In this document: positions 45,228 through 54,808 of the stretch, piece after piece
Numbering within the stretch: position 1 is the stretch's first letter
Layout of the letters: each line of letters begins with the position of its first letter
Assembly: GCF_022829685.1 (NCBI RefSeq)
Contig: NZ_JAKSYE010000125.1
Coordinates: 1 to 64,000, forward strand
Reading direction: 5' to 3'
Source: Methylobacterium sp. E-045
Lineage (GTDB): Bacteria > Pseudomonadota > Alphaproteobacteria > Rhizobiales > Beijerinckiaceae
Length of the DNA stretch: 64,000 nt
Made by a program: the position numbers and the translations under genes
The notes under the pieces: generated by a model
Databases searched by the model: none
What the model saw: only the letters and a program-made list of their open reading frames with translations
What the model was told of the DNA's origin: nothing

Positions 45228-47030
45228 GTGACGACCGACAGGACGACACCGCTTCCCGACATCGACGCCTTGTCGCGCAACGCGACGTTGCTGATCGAGG
45301 AGTTCAGCCGCACCGCCAGCGCCTACATGAAGCCGATCAGCCAGGCCGATCCCCTCGATCCGGAACTGGCCAAGCCCCCGGAAGAGGTCAACGACGTCGT
45401 CAAGACCCTCGGCACCGTCGTCGAGCGCTGGATGGTCGATCCGCAGAAGACCCTCGAGGCCCAGAAGAAGCTCAGCGACTCGTTCATCACCCTCTGGGGC
45501 TCGACCTGGAATCGGCTCCAGGGCGAGGACGCGTCGCCGGTGGCCTTGCCCGAGGCGAAGGACAACCGCTTCAAACACGCGGAATGGTCCACCAACCCGA
45601 TCTTCGATTTCATCAAGCAGAGCTACCTCATCACCTCCCGCTGGGCGGAAGAGCTCGTCGACGAGGCCGACGGGATCGACGAGCATACGCGGCACAAGGC
45701 TCAGTTCTACCTGCGCCAGATCGTGGGTGCGCTCTCGCCTTCCAATTTCGTGATGACCAACCCCGAGCTGATCCGGCACACGCTGCAGGAGAACGGCGCC
45801 AACCTCGTGCGCGGCATGAAGATGCTCGCCGAGGACATCGAGGCCGGGCAGGGCCAGCTGCGCGTCCGCCAGACCGACCCGTCCGGTTTCGAGGTCGGCG
45901 TGAACGTCGCGGTCTCCCCCGGCGAGGTCGTGTTCCGCAACGACCTGATGGAACTCATCCAGTATTCACCGACCACCGAGATGGTGCTCAAGCGCCCGTT
46001 CCTGATCGTGCCGCCCTGGATCAACAAGTTCTACATCCTCGATCTCAACCCGTCGAAAAGCCTGATCGGCTGGATGGTGTCCCAGGGCCTGACGGTCTTC
46101 TGCATCTCGTGGGTCAATCCCGACGAGCGCCATGCCGACAAGGATTTCGAGAGCTACATGCGCGAGGGCATCGAGGCGGCCATCGACGCGATCGGGGTCG
46201 CCACCGGGGAGAGCGAAGTCGCGGCGGCCGGCTACTGCGTCGGCGGCACGCTCCTCGCCGTCACCCTGGCGATGCAGGCGGCGACCGGCAACAAGCGCAT
46301 CAAGAGCGCCACCTTCCTGACGACGCAGGTGGATTTCACCCATGCCGGCGACCTCAAGGTCTTCGCCGACGAGGAGCAGATCCGCGGCATCGAGGCCCGC
46401 ATGAAGAAGCGCGGCTACCTCGAAGGCTCCGGCATGGCGACCGCGTTCAACATGCTGCGCCCCAACGACCTGATCTGGTCCTACGTGGTCAACAACTACG
46501 TGAAAGGGCAGACGCCTTCCGCCTTCGATCTGCTCTACTGGAACGCCGACGCGACGCGCATGCCGGCGGCCAACCATTCCTTCTACCTGCGCAACTGCTA
46601 CCTCGATAACACCCTCGCCCAGGGCCGCATGATCCTCGGCAATGTCCGCCTCGACCTGAAGAAGGTGAAGGTGCCGATCTTCAACCTCGCCACCCGCGAG
46701 GATCACATCGCGCCGGCCATCTCCGTGTTCGAAGGGTCGTCGAAATTCGGCGGCAAGGTCGATTACGTGCTGGCCGGGTCCGGTCACATCGCCGGTGTGG
46801 TCAACCCGCCCTCCAAGCCGAAATACGGGTTCTGGACCGGTGGGGCGGCCAAGGGACGTCTGGAGGACTGGATCTCCGCGGCGACCGAACACAAGGGGTC
46901 GTGGTGGCCCTACTGGTTCGAGTGGCTGGAGAAGCAGGCCCCCGCCCGCGTGCCTGCCCGGATTCCGGGAGAAGGCGGCCTCGCCTCCCTCGGGCCGGCG
47001 CCCGGGACCTATGTCCGCATGAAGGCGTGA
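45228..47030 (+). CDS. phaC: Class I poly(3-hydroxyalkanoate) synthase
   Basis: A 600-residue PHA synthase. The lipase-like box GYCVGGT contains catalytic Cys337; the Asp appears in LATREDHIAP and the His in GSGHIAGVVNPP. The N-terminal PhaC_N domain precedes the alpha/beta-hydrolase core. It polymerises hydroxybutyryl-CoA into storage granules. GTG start with AGAGGGG upstream. Its stop overlaps the GNAT gene's ATG (TGATG). Confidence 0.95.
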   Translation: MTTDRTTPLPDIDALSRNATLLIEEFSRTASAYMKPISQADPLDPELAKPPEEVNDVVKTLGTVVERWMVDPQKTLEAQKKLSDSFITLWGSTWNRLQGEDASPVALPEAKDNRFKHAEWSTNPIFDFIKQSYLITSRWAEELVDEADGIDEHTRHKAQFYLRQIVGALSPSNFVMTNPELIRHTLQENGANLVRGMKMLAEDIEAGQGQLRVRQTDPSGFEVGVNVAVSPGEVVFRNDLMELIQYSPTTEMVLKRPFLIVPPWINKFYILDLNPSKSLIGWMVSQGLTVFCISWVNPDERHADKDFESYMREGIEAAIDAIGVATGESEVAAAGYCVGGTLLAVTLAMQAATGNKRIKSATFLTTQVDFTHAGDLKVFADEEQIRGIEARMKKRGYLEGSGMATAFNMLRPNDLIWSYVVNNYVKGQTPSAFDLLYWNADATRMPAANHSFYLRNCYLDNTLAQGRMILGNVRLDLKKVKVPIFNLATREDHIAPAISVFEGSSKFGGKVDYVLAGSGHIAGVVNPPSKPKYGFWTGGAAKGRLEDWISAATEHKGSWWPYWFEWLEKQAPARVPARIPGEGGLASLGPAPGTYVRMKA

Positions 47031-47569
47031 TGGACGTGACTAAGTCTCCGTCAAGTCAGGGCGCAGGCTGGACGCTGCGGATGGAGCCGAATCCCGATGG
47101 CGTCATCCGAGAGGGGATCCTCGCGCCCCTGGTCGCTCACAATGACGGGGCCGCCGGGCCGGGTGATTGGGGGCTTCTAGCCATCACCGTGCGAAATTCC
47201 GGGGATGAGATCGTTGGAGGCCTATGGGGCCGCACCGGCTACGGTTTTCTGTTCGTCGAATTGCTGGCCCTTGGTAGCGCGCGCGGCAACGGTCTCGGGC
47301 GGCAAGTCATGGCCATGGCCGAAGCGGAAGCCGGGAAGCGTGGCCTCTCCGGCATCTGGCTCGATACCTGGACGTTCCAGGCGCCGGAATTCTACCGGGG
47401 TCTCGGTTTCGAGGAATGCGGCCGCATCCGGGACTATCCACCGGGACACGACCGCATCTTCTTCGTGAAGCGCCTGACCCCACCCGGAACGGGCGGTCCG
47501 CCAACGGCTCAGAACTTCCGCACCAGCGGCGCGGGAGCGACCGGCGCCGATGGCGTTCCGAAGACGTAG
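47030..47569 (+). CDS. GNAT family acetyltransferase
   Basis: A 179-residue protein with a GNAT fold. LLALGSARGNGLGRQVMAMAE is the acetyl-CoA-binding motif A, and YRGLGFEECGRI motif B. The start codon overlaps the phaC stop, so it is translationally coupled to phaC. Its last 61 bp overlap, on the opposite strand, the end of the FadL-type gene. Substrate unknown. Confidence 0.75.
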   Translation: MDVTKSPSSQGAGWTLRMEPNPDGVIREGILAPLVAHNDGAAGPGDWGLLAITVRNSGDEIVGGLWGRTGYGFLFVELLALGSARGNGLGRQVMAMAEAEAGKRGLSGIWLDTWTFQAPEFYRGLGFEECGRIRDYPPGHDRIFFVKRLTPPGTGGPPTAQNFRTSGAGATGADGVPKT

Positions 47570-48825
47570 CGGAAGCCCACCGAGACGATGTCCGCGCTGC
47601 CGCTCGTATCGGCCGCGAAGGGGATGTTTCGGACGTTGTAGTCCCGCCCCGGCCCGGCCAGGAGCTTCGAATCGCCCACGAGGAAGAGGTGGGAATAGGC
47701 GATGTTCAAGGTCAGCTTCTCGCTCCAGCGATAACTGCCGCCGAGCGAAACGTTGAAGCGGTCGCTGTCGGGCAGCCGAACCGAGCGGTTCGAGAAGTCG
47801 ATCGGCGACTCCTCGTAGGCGAGGCCGGCCCGCACGGTGAGGGCGGGCGACCAGTCGTACTCGCCGCCGACGGAATAGGTGTAGCCGTCCTTGTAGTTCA
47901 GGGGCAGCGTGGTCGCGATGCCGCCGGTGGTGCGGCCGACGATGCCGATATTGCCGAGCCTCGACCAATTATCCCATTCGAAACCGAGATTCACCCGGGC
48001 CACCGGGCTGACGGCCTGGGTCAGGCCGACGCTCAGCTTCTCCGGCGTGTTGAGATTGGCGGTGACCTGCTGGCTCATGAAGGCCGCCGGCCCCGGCAAT
48101 CCGAAGGCGCCTTCGATGTCGTGATGCACGGACGAGCGGTAACCGACGCCCAAAGCCGTGCCGGCCCAGGGGGTGATGAGCACGCCCGCCGTGAAGCCGA
48201 CGCCCCAGGATTCGCCCTTGAGTGACGCATTGGGGGCGATGAGAGGGACGACCGAGAGCGGGAAGGCCTGGCGGAGGGTCAGGCGGAAATACTCGATGTT
48301 CGGCCCGGCGGCGATCGAGAGCCACTCGTTGACCTTGAAGCCGATGGTCGGGTTGAACGAGAGCGAGAAGATGCGGCTCGACCGTCCATAGATCTCACCG
48401 GCCCAGTCGTCGCGGGGTTTGGTGACGAGGCCGAACGGAGCGCCCGTCTGGATGCCGATCCAGAGCCGGTCGGTGAGTTGGTAGGAGGTGGCGCCGGCCG
48501 GGATCACGGCGCCCTGGCCGATGTCGCCGCTGTCGCCGAGGCGCGCGAATAACGGGGAAGTGCCGTCGGTCGGGGTGATCTTCGACGACAAGTTGATGAA
48601 GGTGAGATTCTGCTCGCTGACCCAGCCGGGGTTCATGGTGATCGTGGCCGGGTTCCAGAACATCGACGAGACGCCGCCGGAGCCGGACGCGGCGCCCGCG
48701 AAAGCCTCACCCTGCGCGAGAGTGCTCTGTTCGCGGATGCCGAACGCGCCGGCGAAGGCGTCACCCGCCGTCAGGGTCAGGACAGCGGCGGAGATCCCCG
48801 CCAGAGCCGTATTGCGAATCCTCAT
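47509..48825 (-). CDS. FadL/OmpP1/TodX-family outer-membrane transporter
   Basis: About 438 residues with a signal peptide (ISAAVLTLTAGDAFAGA). The mature N-terminus AFGIREQSTLAQGEAFAGAASG and NPATITMNPGW are FadL hallmarks (the NPA motif and hatch). A beta-barrel follows, ending in VSVGFRYVFG. It takes up hydrophobic substrates such as fatty acids. I chose the ATG at 48825 because AGGA is seven bases upstream; another ATG lies six bases earlier. Confidence 0.85.
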   Translation of the reverse strand: MRIRNTALAGISAAVLTLTAGDAFAGAFGIREQSTLAQGEAFAGAASGSGGVSSMFWNPATITMNPGWVSEQNLTFINLSSKITPTDGTSPLFARLGDSGDIGQGAVIPAGATSYQLTDRLWIGIQTGAPFGLVTKPRDDWAGEIYGRSSRIFSLSFNPTIGFKVNEWLSIAAGPNIEYFRLTLRQAFPLSVVPLIAPNASLKGESWGVGFTAGVLITPWAGTALGVGYRSSVHHDIEGAFGLPGPAAFMSQQVTANLNTPEKLSVGLTQAVSPVARVNLGFEWDNWSRLGNIGIVGRTTGGIATTLPLNYKDGYTYSVGGEYDWSPALTVRAGLAYEESPIDFSNRSVRLPDSDRFNVSLGGSYRWSEKLTLNIAYSHLFLVGDSKLLAGPGRDYNVRNIPFAADTSGSADIVSVGFRYVFGTPSAPVAPAPLVRKF

Positions 48826-49222
48826 AGCCATGTCCTGCTCCCGACCCTTGATTGCGATGCTCGGATTTACCGCGGCGTGATCCCCGGCCCGCATCTTGAT
48901 CAGAAGAGTGCCGTTCTTGCCCGGTCTTTGCAATCGATACGATACAAAGTATTGCCCGTTTCGGAAAGCTGAGATTTGCTTTGGCTATGCATCCGATTAC
49001 ATTGTCGGCCCGTGTCACCGAAAGGCATCACGACGAATGGTTCATATCTAAACTGTCCGATCTACGTATCCGGCAACCGGCAGAAAAATGCGTAGCCTCA
49101 CGGATTTTCCGAGCGATGTCTGAATTATGCAACATCCCCCTGTCCGGCCTCGACACCTTGCCAGGGGCGGCGGAGAGACCGATGTCTTCGGCGGACAACG
49201 GATCGAAACGGAGCGAGAACCG
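48826..49222. other. Intergenic region of 397 bp between divergent genes
   Basis: It is noticeably richer in A/T than its surroundings, particularly 48930-49130. It must contain the promoters of the porin and the FAH-family gene. No RNA or gene is apparent, and no strong palindrome stands out. Confidence 0.4.
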
Positions 49223-50107
49223 ATGAAACTGGTGCGTCACGGAGATGTGGGCGACGAGAAGCCCGGCTTGATCGATGCCGAGGGCGGGTTGCGCGATCTG
49301 TCGGGCATCCTGCGCGATATTTCCGGCGCGGCCCTCGCCACGACGTCATTGGAGCGCCTGCGTTCCATCGATCCCGAGACGCTGCCGCTCCTGCCCGCCG
49401 AGACGCGGCTCGGCCCCTGCGTCGGCGGCACCCGCAACTTCATCGCGATCGGGCTGAACTATTCCGATCACGCGGCGGAGATCGGTGCGGACATCCCGTC
49501 CGAGCCCATCGTCTTCAACAAGGCGCCGTCCTGCATCTCAGGACCCAACGACCGCGTCATCCTGCCGAAGGGCTCGGCCAAGACGGATTGGGAGGTGGAA
49601 CTCGCCATCGTCATCGGCGCACGCGCCTCCTACGTCCATGCCAACGAGGCCCTGTCCTATGTGGCGGGCCTGTGCCTCTGCAACGACGTCTCCGAGCGCG
49701 AATTTCAAATGGAGCGCGGTGGAACATGGACCAAGGGCAAGGGCTGCCCGACCTTCGGTCCCCTCGGGCCGTGGCTCGTGACCCTGGACGAGATCCCCGA
49801 CCCGTCCGCCCTCGACCTGTGGCTCGACGTGAACGGCGAGCGGATGCAGTCGGGCTCGACATCGACGATGATCTTCGGCGTCGCGCAGATCGTCGCCTAT
49901 CTCTCGCATTTCATGATGCTGGAGCCCGGTGACGTCATCACCACGGGCACGCCCCCCGGTGTCGGGATGGCGCGGAAGCCCCCCCGCTTCCTCCAGAACG
50001 GGGACGTGGTGACCCTCGGCATCACCGGGCTCGGCGAGCAGCGGCAGGAAATCCTGGCCTTCGACGACTGGACGGCGAGGGTCGCGGCCGGCGAACCAAC
50101 CCAATGA
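49223..50107 (+). CDS. Fumarylacetoacetate hydrolase family protein
   Basis: A 294-residue protein of the FAH/2-hydroxyhepta-diene-dioate isomerase family. It shows IAIGLNYSDHAAEIGADIP, KTDWEVELAIVIG (metal-binding Glu pair), CNDVSEREFQ (Asp) and LEPGDVITTGTPPGVGMARKP. It probably cleaves or isomerises an acylpyruvate or related sugar-acid product. GGAG nine bases before the ATG at 49223 fixes the start. A hairpin with ATCGAAAT follows. Confidence 0.85.
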   Translation: MKLVRHGDVGDEKPGLIDAEGGLRDLSGILRDISGAALATTSLERLRSIDPETLPLLPAETRLGPCVGGTRNFIAIGLNYSDHAAEIGADIPSEPIVFNKAPSCISGPNDRVILPKGSAKTDWEVELAIVIGARASYVHANEALSYVAGLCLCNDVSEREFQMERGGTWTKGKGCPTFGPLGPWLVTLDEIPDPSALDLWLDVNGERMQSGSTSTMIFGVAQIVAYLSHFMMLEPGDVITTGTPPGVGMARKPPRFLQNGDVVTLGITGLGEQRQEILAFDDWTARVAAGEPTQ

Positions 50108-50115
50108 CGCGCGAA

Positions 50116-50133
50116 GGGGGATCGAAATCCCCC
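50116..50133 (+). terminator. Hairpin after the FAH-family gene
   Basis: GGGGGAT (50116-50122) and ATCCCCC (50127-50133) form a 7-bp stem around a CGAA tetraloop. A pyrimidine-rich tract follows, without a pure T-run. Confidence 0.5.
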
Positions 50134-50217
50134 CTCGCTCGTCTCCTCTGCTAGACACAGCTTGGCAGGACATCTGCGTCACACAGGCCGACCCATGGCA
50201 GTTGGAAGGACCGAACC

Positions 50218-51210
50218 TTGAGCATCGGACTGATCGCCCTCCTCGACGATATCGCGGGACTGGCCAAGGTGGCGGCGGCCTCCCTCGACGACGTCGCCGG
50301 GCAAGCCGCCAAGGCCGGTGCGAAGGCCGCCGGGGTCGTCATCGACGATGCCGCCGTGACGCCGCGCTACGTCGTGGGTTTCGCAGCCGAGCGCGAATTG
50401 CCTATCGTGGCGAAGATCGCCGTCGGTTCGCTGCGCAACAAGATGCTGTTCCTGCTGCCGGCGGCCCTGCTGCTGCAGGCCTTCGCTCCGTGGGCGATCA
50501 CCCCACTGCTTATGCTCGGCGGGGCGTATCTCTGCTACGAGGGCACCGAGAAGGTCTACGAGGCGCTGTTCCCGCACGAGGCCCATGCGCACGAGGCCAA
50601 GCTCGATGCCGATGCCGGGGACGGCCAGGCCCTGGAAGCGCGCAAGGTCTCCAGCGCGATCAAGACGGATTTCATCCTGTCCGCCGAGATCATGGCGATC
50701 TCCCTGGCCTCCCTTCCGGAAGGCGGCATCTGGACCAAGGCCATCGTGCTCGCGGTCGTCGCGATCGGCATCACGGTCTTCGTCTATGGTGGCGTCGCGC
50801 TGATCGTGAAGGCGGACGATGCCGGGGTCGCGATGGCGAAGAACACCTCCGCGTCGGTATTCGGCAGCGCGATCCGCGGTTTCGGCCGTGCCCTGGTCAA
50901 GGGTATGCCGGTTTTCCTGCAACTCCTGGCGGTGGTCGGCACCGCCGCGATGATCTGGGTCGGCGGCGGCATCCTCGTCCACGGCCTCGAAGGATACGGC
51001 CTTCCCCAGATCGCCCACACGATCCACGAAGCCGCGGCCGCCAGCGCTAAGCTGGTTCCGCCGGTCGGGGCGATCGTCGAATGGATCGTCACCGCCATCG
51101 GCTCCGGCATCGTTGGTCTCGTGGTCGGCGCCGCCCTGATTCCGATCACGAGTTACCTGATCGCGCCCCTCTGGTCGGGCCTGTCGGGGTTGCGCGGCAA
51201 GACGGCGTGA
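50218..51210 (+). CDS. DUF808 (YedI) family inner-membrane protein
   Basis: A 330-residue membrane protein. SIGLIALLDDIAGLAKVAAASLDD, DDAAVTPRYVVGFAAERELP and GGAYLCYEGTEKVYEALF identify DUF808; later helices and GAALIPITSYLIAPLWSG follow. Function unknown. TTG start with GGAAGG eight bases upstream. Confidence 0.8.
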   Translation: MSIGLIALLDDIAGLAKVAAASLDDVAGQAAKAGAKAAGVVIDDAAVTPRYVVGFAAERELPIVAKIAVGSLRNKMLFLLPAALLLQAFAPWAITPLLMLGGAYLCYEGTEKVYEALFPHEAHAHEAKLDADAGDGQALEARKVSSAIKTDFILSAEIMAISLASLPEGGIWTKAIVLAVVAIGITVFVYGGVALIVKADDAGVAMAKNTSASVFGSAIRGFGRALVKGMPVFLQLLAVVGTAAMIWVGGGILVHGLEGYGLPQIAHTIHEAAAASAKLVPPVGAIVEWIVTAIGSGIVGLVVGAALIPITSYLIAPLWSGLSGLRGKTA

Positions 51211-51302
51211 GGCGCCGATCCCGGCGGGTCTGACGGGAAATGCATCGGGGCATGCGATGGCCCCGGCTTGATTTTCCGGCCAAGATTCGCCTCATGGGGG
51301 CC

Positions 51303-52322
51303 ATGACCGAGACCGTGGCCCCCCTCGCCCCCTTCCCCGCCACCGAGATCCCCGCGATCCGGCACGATTGGACCGTGGCGGAGATCCAGACGATCCACGA
51401 CCTGCCGCTCCTCGACCTCGTGTTCAGGGCGGCCCAGGTTCACCGCGCGCATAACGACCCGGCCGACATCCAGCGCGCCGCCCTGCTGTCGATCAAGACC
51501 GGGGCCTGTCCCGAGGATTGCGCCTACTGCCCGCAATCGGCGCATCACAAGGGCACCGGCCTGCCACGCGAGCGCCTGATGGCCGTCGACAAGGTGCTGC
51601 AGGAGGCCGCCGCCGCGAAGGCCGCCGGTGCCCATCGTTTCTGCATGGGCGCCGCCTGGCGCCAGCCCAAGGACGGGCCGGAATTCGACGCCGTCCTCTC
51701 CATGGTGCGCGGTGTCCGCGGTCTCGGGATGGAGGCTTGCGTCACCCTCGGCATGCTCACCCCGTCCCAGGCGGGCCGCCTCGCCGAGGCCGGATTGACC
51801 TCCTACAACCACAACCTCGATACCGGCCCCGATTTCTACGGCGACATCATCTCGACGCGGACCTACGAGGATCGCCTGAACACCCTCCAGAACGTGCGCG
51901 ATGCCGGAATCGGCGTGTGCTGCGGCGGCATCGTCGGCATGGGCGAGGGGGTCAAGGACCGCGCGGCGATGCTCCAGGTGCTCGCCAACCACGCCCCCCA
52001 TCCCGAGAGCGTGCCGATCAACGCGCTCGTGGCCGTCGAGGGCACCCCCCTCGAAAACCGGCCTGCCGTGGACCCCCTCGATCTCGTCCGGATGTGCGCC
52101 ACCGCCCGCATCGTCATGCCGAGGGCGCGCGTGCGTCTCAGCGCCGGCCGCAAGGGGCTCACCCGCGAAGCGCAGATCATGTGCTTCCTGGCTGGCGCGA
52201 ACTCGATCTTCTACGGCGAGCGCCTCCTCACCACGGCCAACAACGAGACCGATGCCGATGCGGAGTTGCTTCGCGACATCGGCATCACCGTGCCGGGCCT
52301 GACCCTCGCGGCCGCCGAATAG
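51303..52322 (+). CDS. bioB: Biotin synthase
   Basis: About 339 residues. The radical SAM cluster motif is CPEDCAYC (CxxxCxxC), followed by YNHNLDTGPDFYGDIISTRTY and GGIVGMGE, hallmarks of BioB. The Arg and Cys ligands of the second cluster appear in RVRLSAGRKGLT and the FCMGAAWR region. It inserts sulfur into dethiobiotin. ATGs at 51303 and 51294 are both possible. No BioR palindrome is visible, and the other bio genes are elsewhere. Confidence 0.9.
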   Translation: MTETVAPLAPFPATEIPAIRHDWTVAEIQTIHDLPLLDLVFRAAQVHRAHNDPADIQRAALLSIKTGACPEDCAYCPQSAHHKGTGLPRERLMAVDKVLQEAAAAKAAGAHRFCMGAAWRQPKDGPEFDAVLSMVRGVRGLGMEACVTLGMLTPSQAGRLAEAGLTSYNHNLDTGPDFYGDIISTRTYEDRLNTLQNVRDAGIGVCCGGIVGMGEGVKDRAAMLQVLANHAPHPESVPINALVAVEGTPLENRPAVDPLDLVRMCATARIVMPRARVRLSAGRKGLTREAQIMCFLAGANSIFYGERLLTTANNETDADAELLRDIGITVPGLTLAAAE

Positions 52323-52324
52323 GC

Positions 52325-53809
52325 TCAGGGCGAGGACGGCGCACGATCCGGGATCACGATCCGGAAGCGGGCGCCCTCCCCTTCCCCCGTCGGGTCGAGG
52401 GTGAGGCTGCCGCCCTGGAGCTGGATCAGTTCGGCGGCGATCGGAAGCCCGAGCCCCGTCCCTCCCGCGCGCATCGAGCCCTCGAACGGCGAGAACAGGT
52501 TCGCCCTCGCCCGTTCGGGAAGCCCGGGCCCGTTATCCGCGATGAGGATCGTCACCCCGCCCGCCCCCGGCCGGCCGTGGCGCGTGGCCTCGATCACGAT
52601 CACCGGGTCGTGCGACCGGGCCTTGCTCGAGCCGGTGGCCTGAACGGCGTTGCGCACGATGTTGGTGAGCGCCCGCGAGAACTGGTCGGGATCGACCTCC
52701 ACCTCCATATCCTGCCCGCAGACCACGCGAATCGTCACCCGGGACGCGCCGTCGAGCCGGGACAGGTCGGCTTGCTCGGCCAGGATCGGCGCGAGCCTGA
52801 CCTTCCGCCGTTGCGCCACGGCCTCCGTCGCCCGCCCATAGGCCAGCGTCTCCTCGCAGAAGCGGATCGCCCGGCCGAGGGTGGCGAGGAGGCGGGGGGC
52901 GATGCGCTGGACCGCCGGGTCGGACACGGATTCCAGCCGGTCGCCGAGGAGCTGGGCCGTGGTCAGGAGGTTGCGCAGTTCGTGGTTGATCTTGCTCACC
53001 GACAGGCCGAGCTCCGCGAGGCGCCGTTTCTGCCGTAGCTCGCCGGCCAGCGCCGTCTCCATGCGGGCCAGGGCCACCTCCGCGTGACCGATCTCGTCGG
53101 TCCGGCGCGACGGCGTGATGATGCGGTCGCTCCCCTGGGGATCGTCGGCGAACTCCGTGATGTTGCGGGCGAGGCGCCGGACCGGGCGCACGATGATCCG
53201 CTGCAGCATCAGGAAGACGAGGCCGGCAACCGCCGCGGCGATCGCCAGCGACGAGAGCAGCAGCCGATCGGCGAAGTCGATCAGCGCCTCGCGCAGGGGG
53301 GCCTCGTCGAGGAGGATCTCCACGAGGTCGAACCCGTCCCGGCCATGGCCGATGACCCGGATCGGGCCGTTGCTCTCGGAGAAGACGGTGCGCCATGCTC
53401 CCCCGATGGAGGCGATCCAGTCATGGGAGCGCAGGTCGACGAGACCGGCGACCTCCGAGGGCATCGCATCCACGGCGAGGAGGCGACGCCTCCCGTCGCC
53501 GCGCACCGCGATGGCGCTGGCGCCGACCCCTTTCAGGAGATGCCGCGCGAGATCCTCCGAAACGTGCTGATCGGGCGAAGCGTCGAGGACGAGGGCGGCG
53601 ATCTGGGCGGCGGCGATACGGTCGGACAGCCACATGCGCCGGTAGTTCGCCACGGTCGGCACGTAGATCAGGATCTCGACCAGGGCGACGAAGGCGATGG
53701 TCACGAGGAACAGCCGGCCCGACAGGCCGAGATGACGGCCGAATCCCGCCCGATTCTCCGCCTCGACGGGAACAGGCAGTTCCATGCCGGCGCGTGGCGT
53801 CGCGTCCAT
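52325..53809 (-). CDS. Orphan sensor histidine kinase
   Basis: A 494-residue membrane kinase. Two helices (LFLVTIAFVALVEILIYVP and LLLSSLAIAAAVAGLVFLML) frame a periplasmic domain of about 140 residues. A HAMP region, a HisKA domain with KINHELRNLL (phospho-His) and an HATPase with NIVRNAVQATG, IADNGPGLP and GGTGLGLPIAAEL follow. All catalytic motifs are intact. No response regulator is adjacent. I prefer the ATG at 53809 (GGGGA upstream) over 53833. Confidence 0.8.
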   Translation of the reverse strand: MDATPRAGMELPVPVEAENRAGFGRHLGLSGRLFLVTIAFVALVEILIYVPTVANYRRMWLSDRIAAAQIAALVLDASPDQHVSEDLARHLLKGVGASAIAVRGDGRRRLLAVDAMPSEVAGLVDLRSHDWIASIGGAWRTVFSESNGPIRVIGHGRDGFDLVEILLDEAPLREALIDFADRLLLSSLAIAAAVAGLVFLMLQRIIVRPVRRLARNITEFADDPQGSDRIITPSRRTDEIGHAEVALARMETALAGELRQKRRLAELGLSVSKINHELRNLLTTAQLLGDRLESVSDPAVQRIAPRLLATLGRAIRFCEETLAYGRATEAVAQRRKVRLAPILAEQADLSRLDGASRVTIRVVCGQDMEVEVDPDQFSRALTNIVRNAVQATGSSKARSHDPVIVIEATRHGRPGAGGVTILIADNGPGLPERARANLFSPFEGSMRAGGTGLGLPIAAELIQLQGGSLTLDPTGEGEGARFRIVIPDRAPSSP

Positions 53810-53919
53810 CACGGGTCCCCGATCATCCCTCATCCCGGGCTTCTTCGTTCATCCCGGTTTCTCCGGCGCAGTGCCTCCCGCGGCGGTCATTCCGATCTCT
53901 CGGCGTCCAACCCTACGTC

Positions 53920-54771
53920 TTAATGCGATGAACCTAAATCCCGGTTACGCTCCGGCCGCCGCGTCGTCGAGTGCCCGGCCGCGGGGCTCTGCGCCGTGCC
54001 GCCTCGCTTGCGGGCGAACCGGCGTTTCAGCCCGATGGAGAGCAACGCGAAGGCGGCGAGGCCGCCGAGGCCGGCGAGGGTCTTGACGGTGACCAGCGAC
54101 CGCAGGGACAGGGCCTCGTCGCAGGCGTCAGCGCCGCTTGCCAGGCACGCCGCCTTGGCCGCCTCGTTGGCCGCGACGACATCCTCGATCGCCGATCCGG
54201 CCGCCGCATAGGCGAAGGCGCCGGGGGCGAGGCCGAGAAAGGTGGCGAGCACGAAGGTGCGAAGGGGAACGCCGAAGGCCGCCGGGGCGAGGTTCGTCAT
54301 CCAGAACGGAAAGATCGGCAGGAGCCGCAGGACGAGGATGTAGCCGAAGGCATCGTGGCGAAACCCCGCTGCGAGGCGGCCGAGGCGTGGCCCGGCGCGG
54401 TTCAGCAGCAACTCCGACACCGGTCCACGGCCGATGGAGAAGACGATGGCCGCCCCCGTCGTCGCCGAGACGAGGGCGACCCCCGCCCCGGTGGTGGCCC
54501 CGAACAGGAAACCGGACAGGATCGTCAGGACCAGGGAGGCCGGTACGGAAACGATTACGCAGCCGATATAGACCAGGCAGGCGATGCCGATGGCGCACAG
54601 GCGATCCTCGGCCACCGCCTCCATCAGCCATGCGCGATAGGACAGCAGGCGGTCGAGACTGAGAAGGTGCGAGGCGCCGGAGACCAGCACGCCGAGGGAG
54701 ATGGCCACCAGGGCGAGGACGGGCAGCCACCGCAGGGCGCGGCGCAGGGAGCCGTTCGACGGGCGTGCCAT
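53920..54771 (-). CDS. VTT (TVP38/TMEM64) family membrane protein
   Basis: A 283-residue polytopic protein. It has VPASLVLTILSGFLFGATTGA and RLLPIFPFWMTNLAPAAFGVP, the conserved VTT core. The C-terminal tail is basic. Such proteins are lipid scramblases or related. It follows the methyltransferase gene by 37 bp on the same strand, so the two may form an operon. AGGGAG lies upstream of the ATG. Confidence 0.8.
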   Translation of the reverse strand: MARPSNGSLRRALRWLPVLALVAISLGVLVSGASHLLSLDRLLSYRAWLMEAVAEDRLCAIGIACLVYIGCVIVSVPASLVLTILSGFLFGATTGAGVALVSATTGAAIVFSIGRGPVSELLLNRAGPRLGRLAAGFRHDAFGYILVLRLLPIFPFWMTNLAPAAFGVPLRTFVLATFLGLAPGAFAYAAAGSAIEDVVAANEAAKAACLASGADACDEALSLRSLVTVKTLAGLGGLAAFALLSIGLKRRFARKRGGTAQSPAAGHSTTRRPERNRDLGSSH

Positions 54772-54808
54772 GGCTCCGACTCCCTGGTGCCGCTGTGCCG
54801 CGCCGGGT

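Noticed and set aside
51210..51302. BioR-type operator (TTATCTATAA-like) upstream of bioB
   Set aside because: No such palindrome is present in the short gap before bioB.
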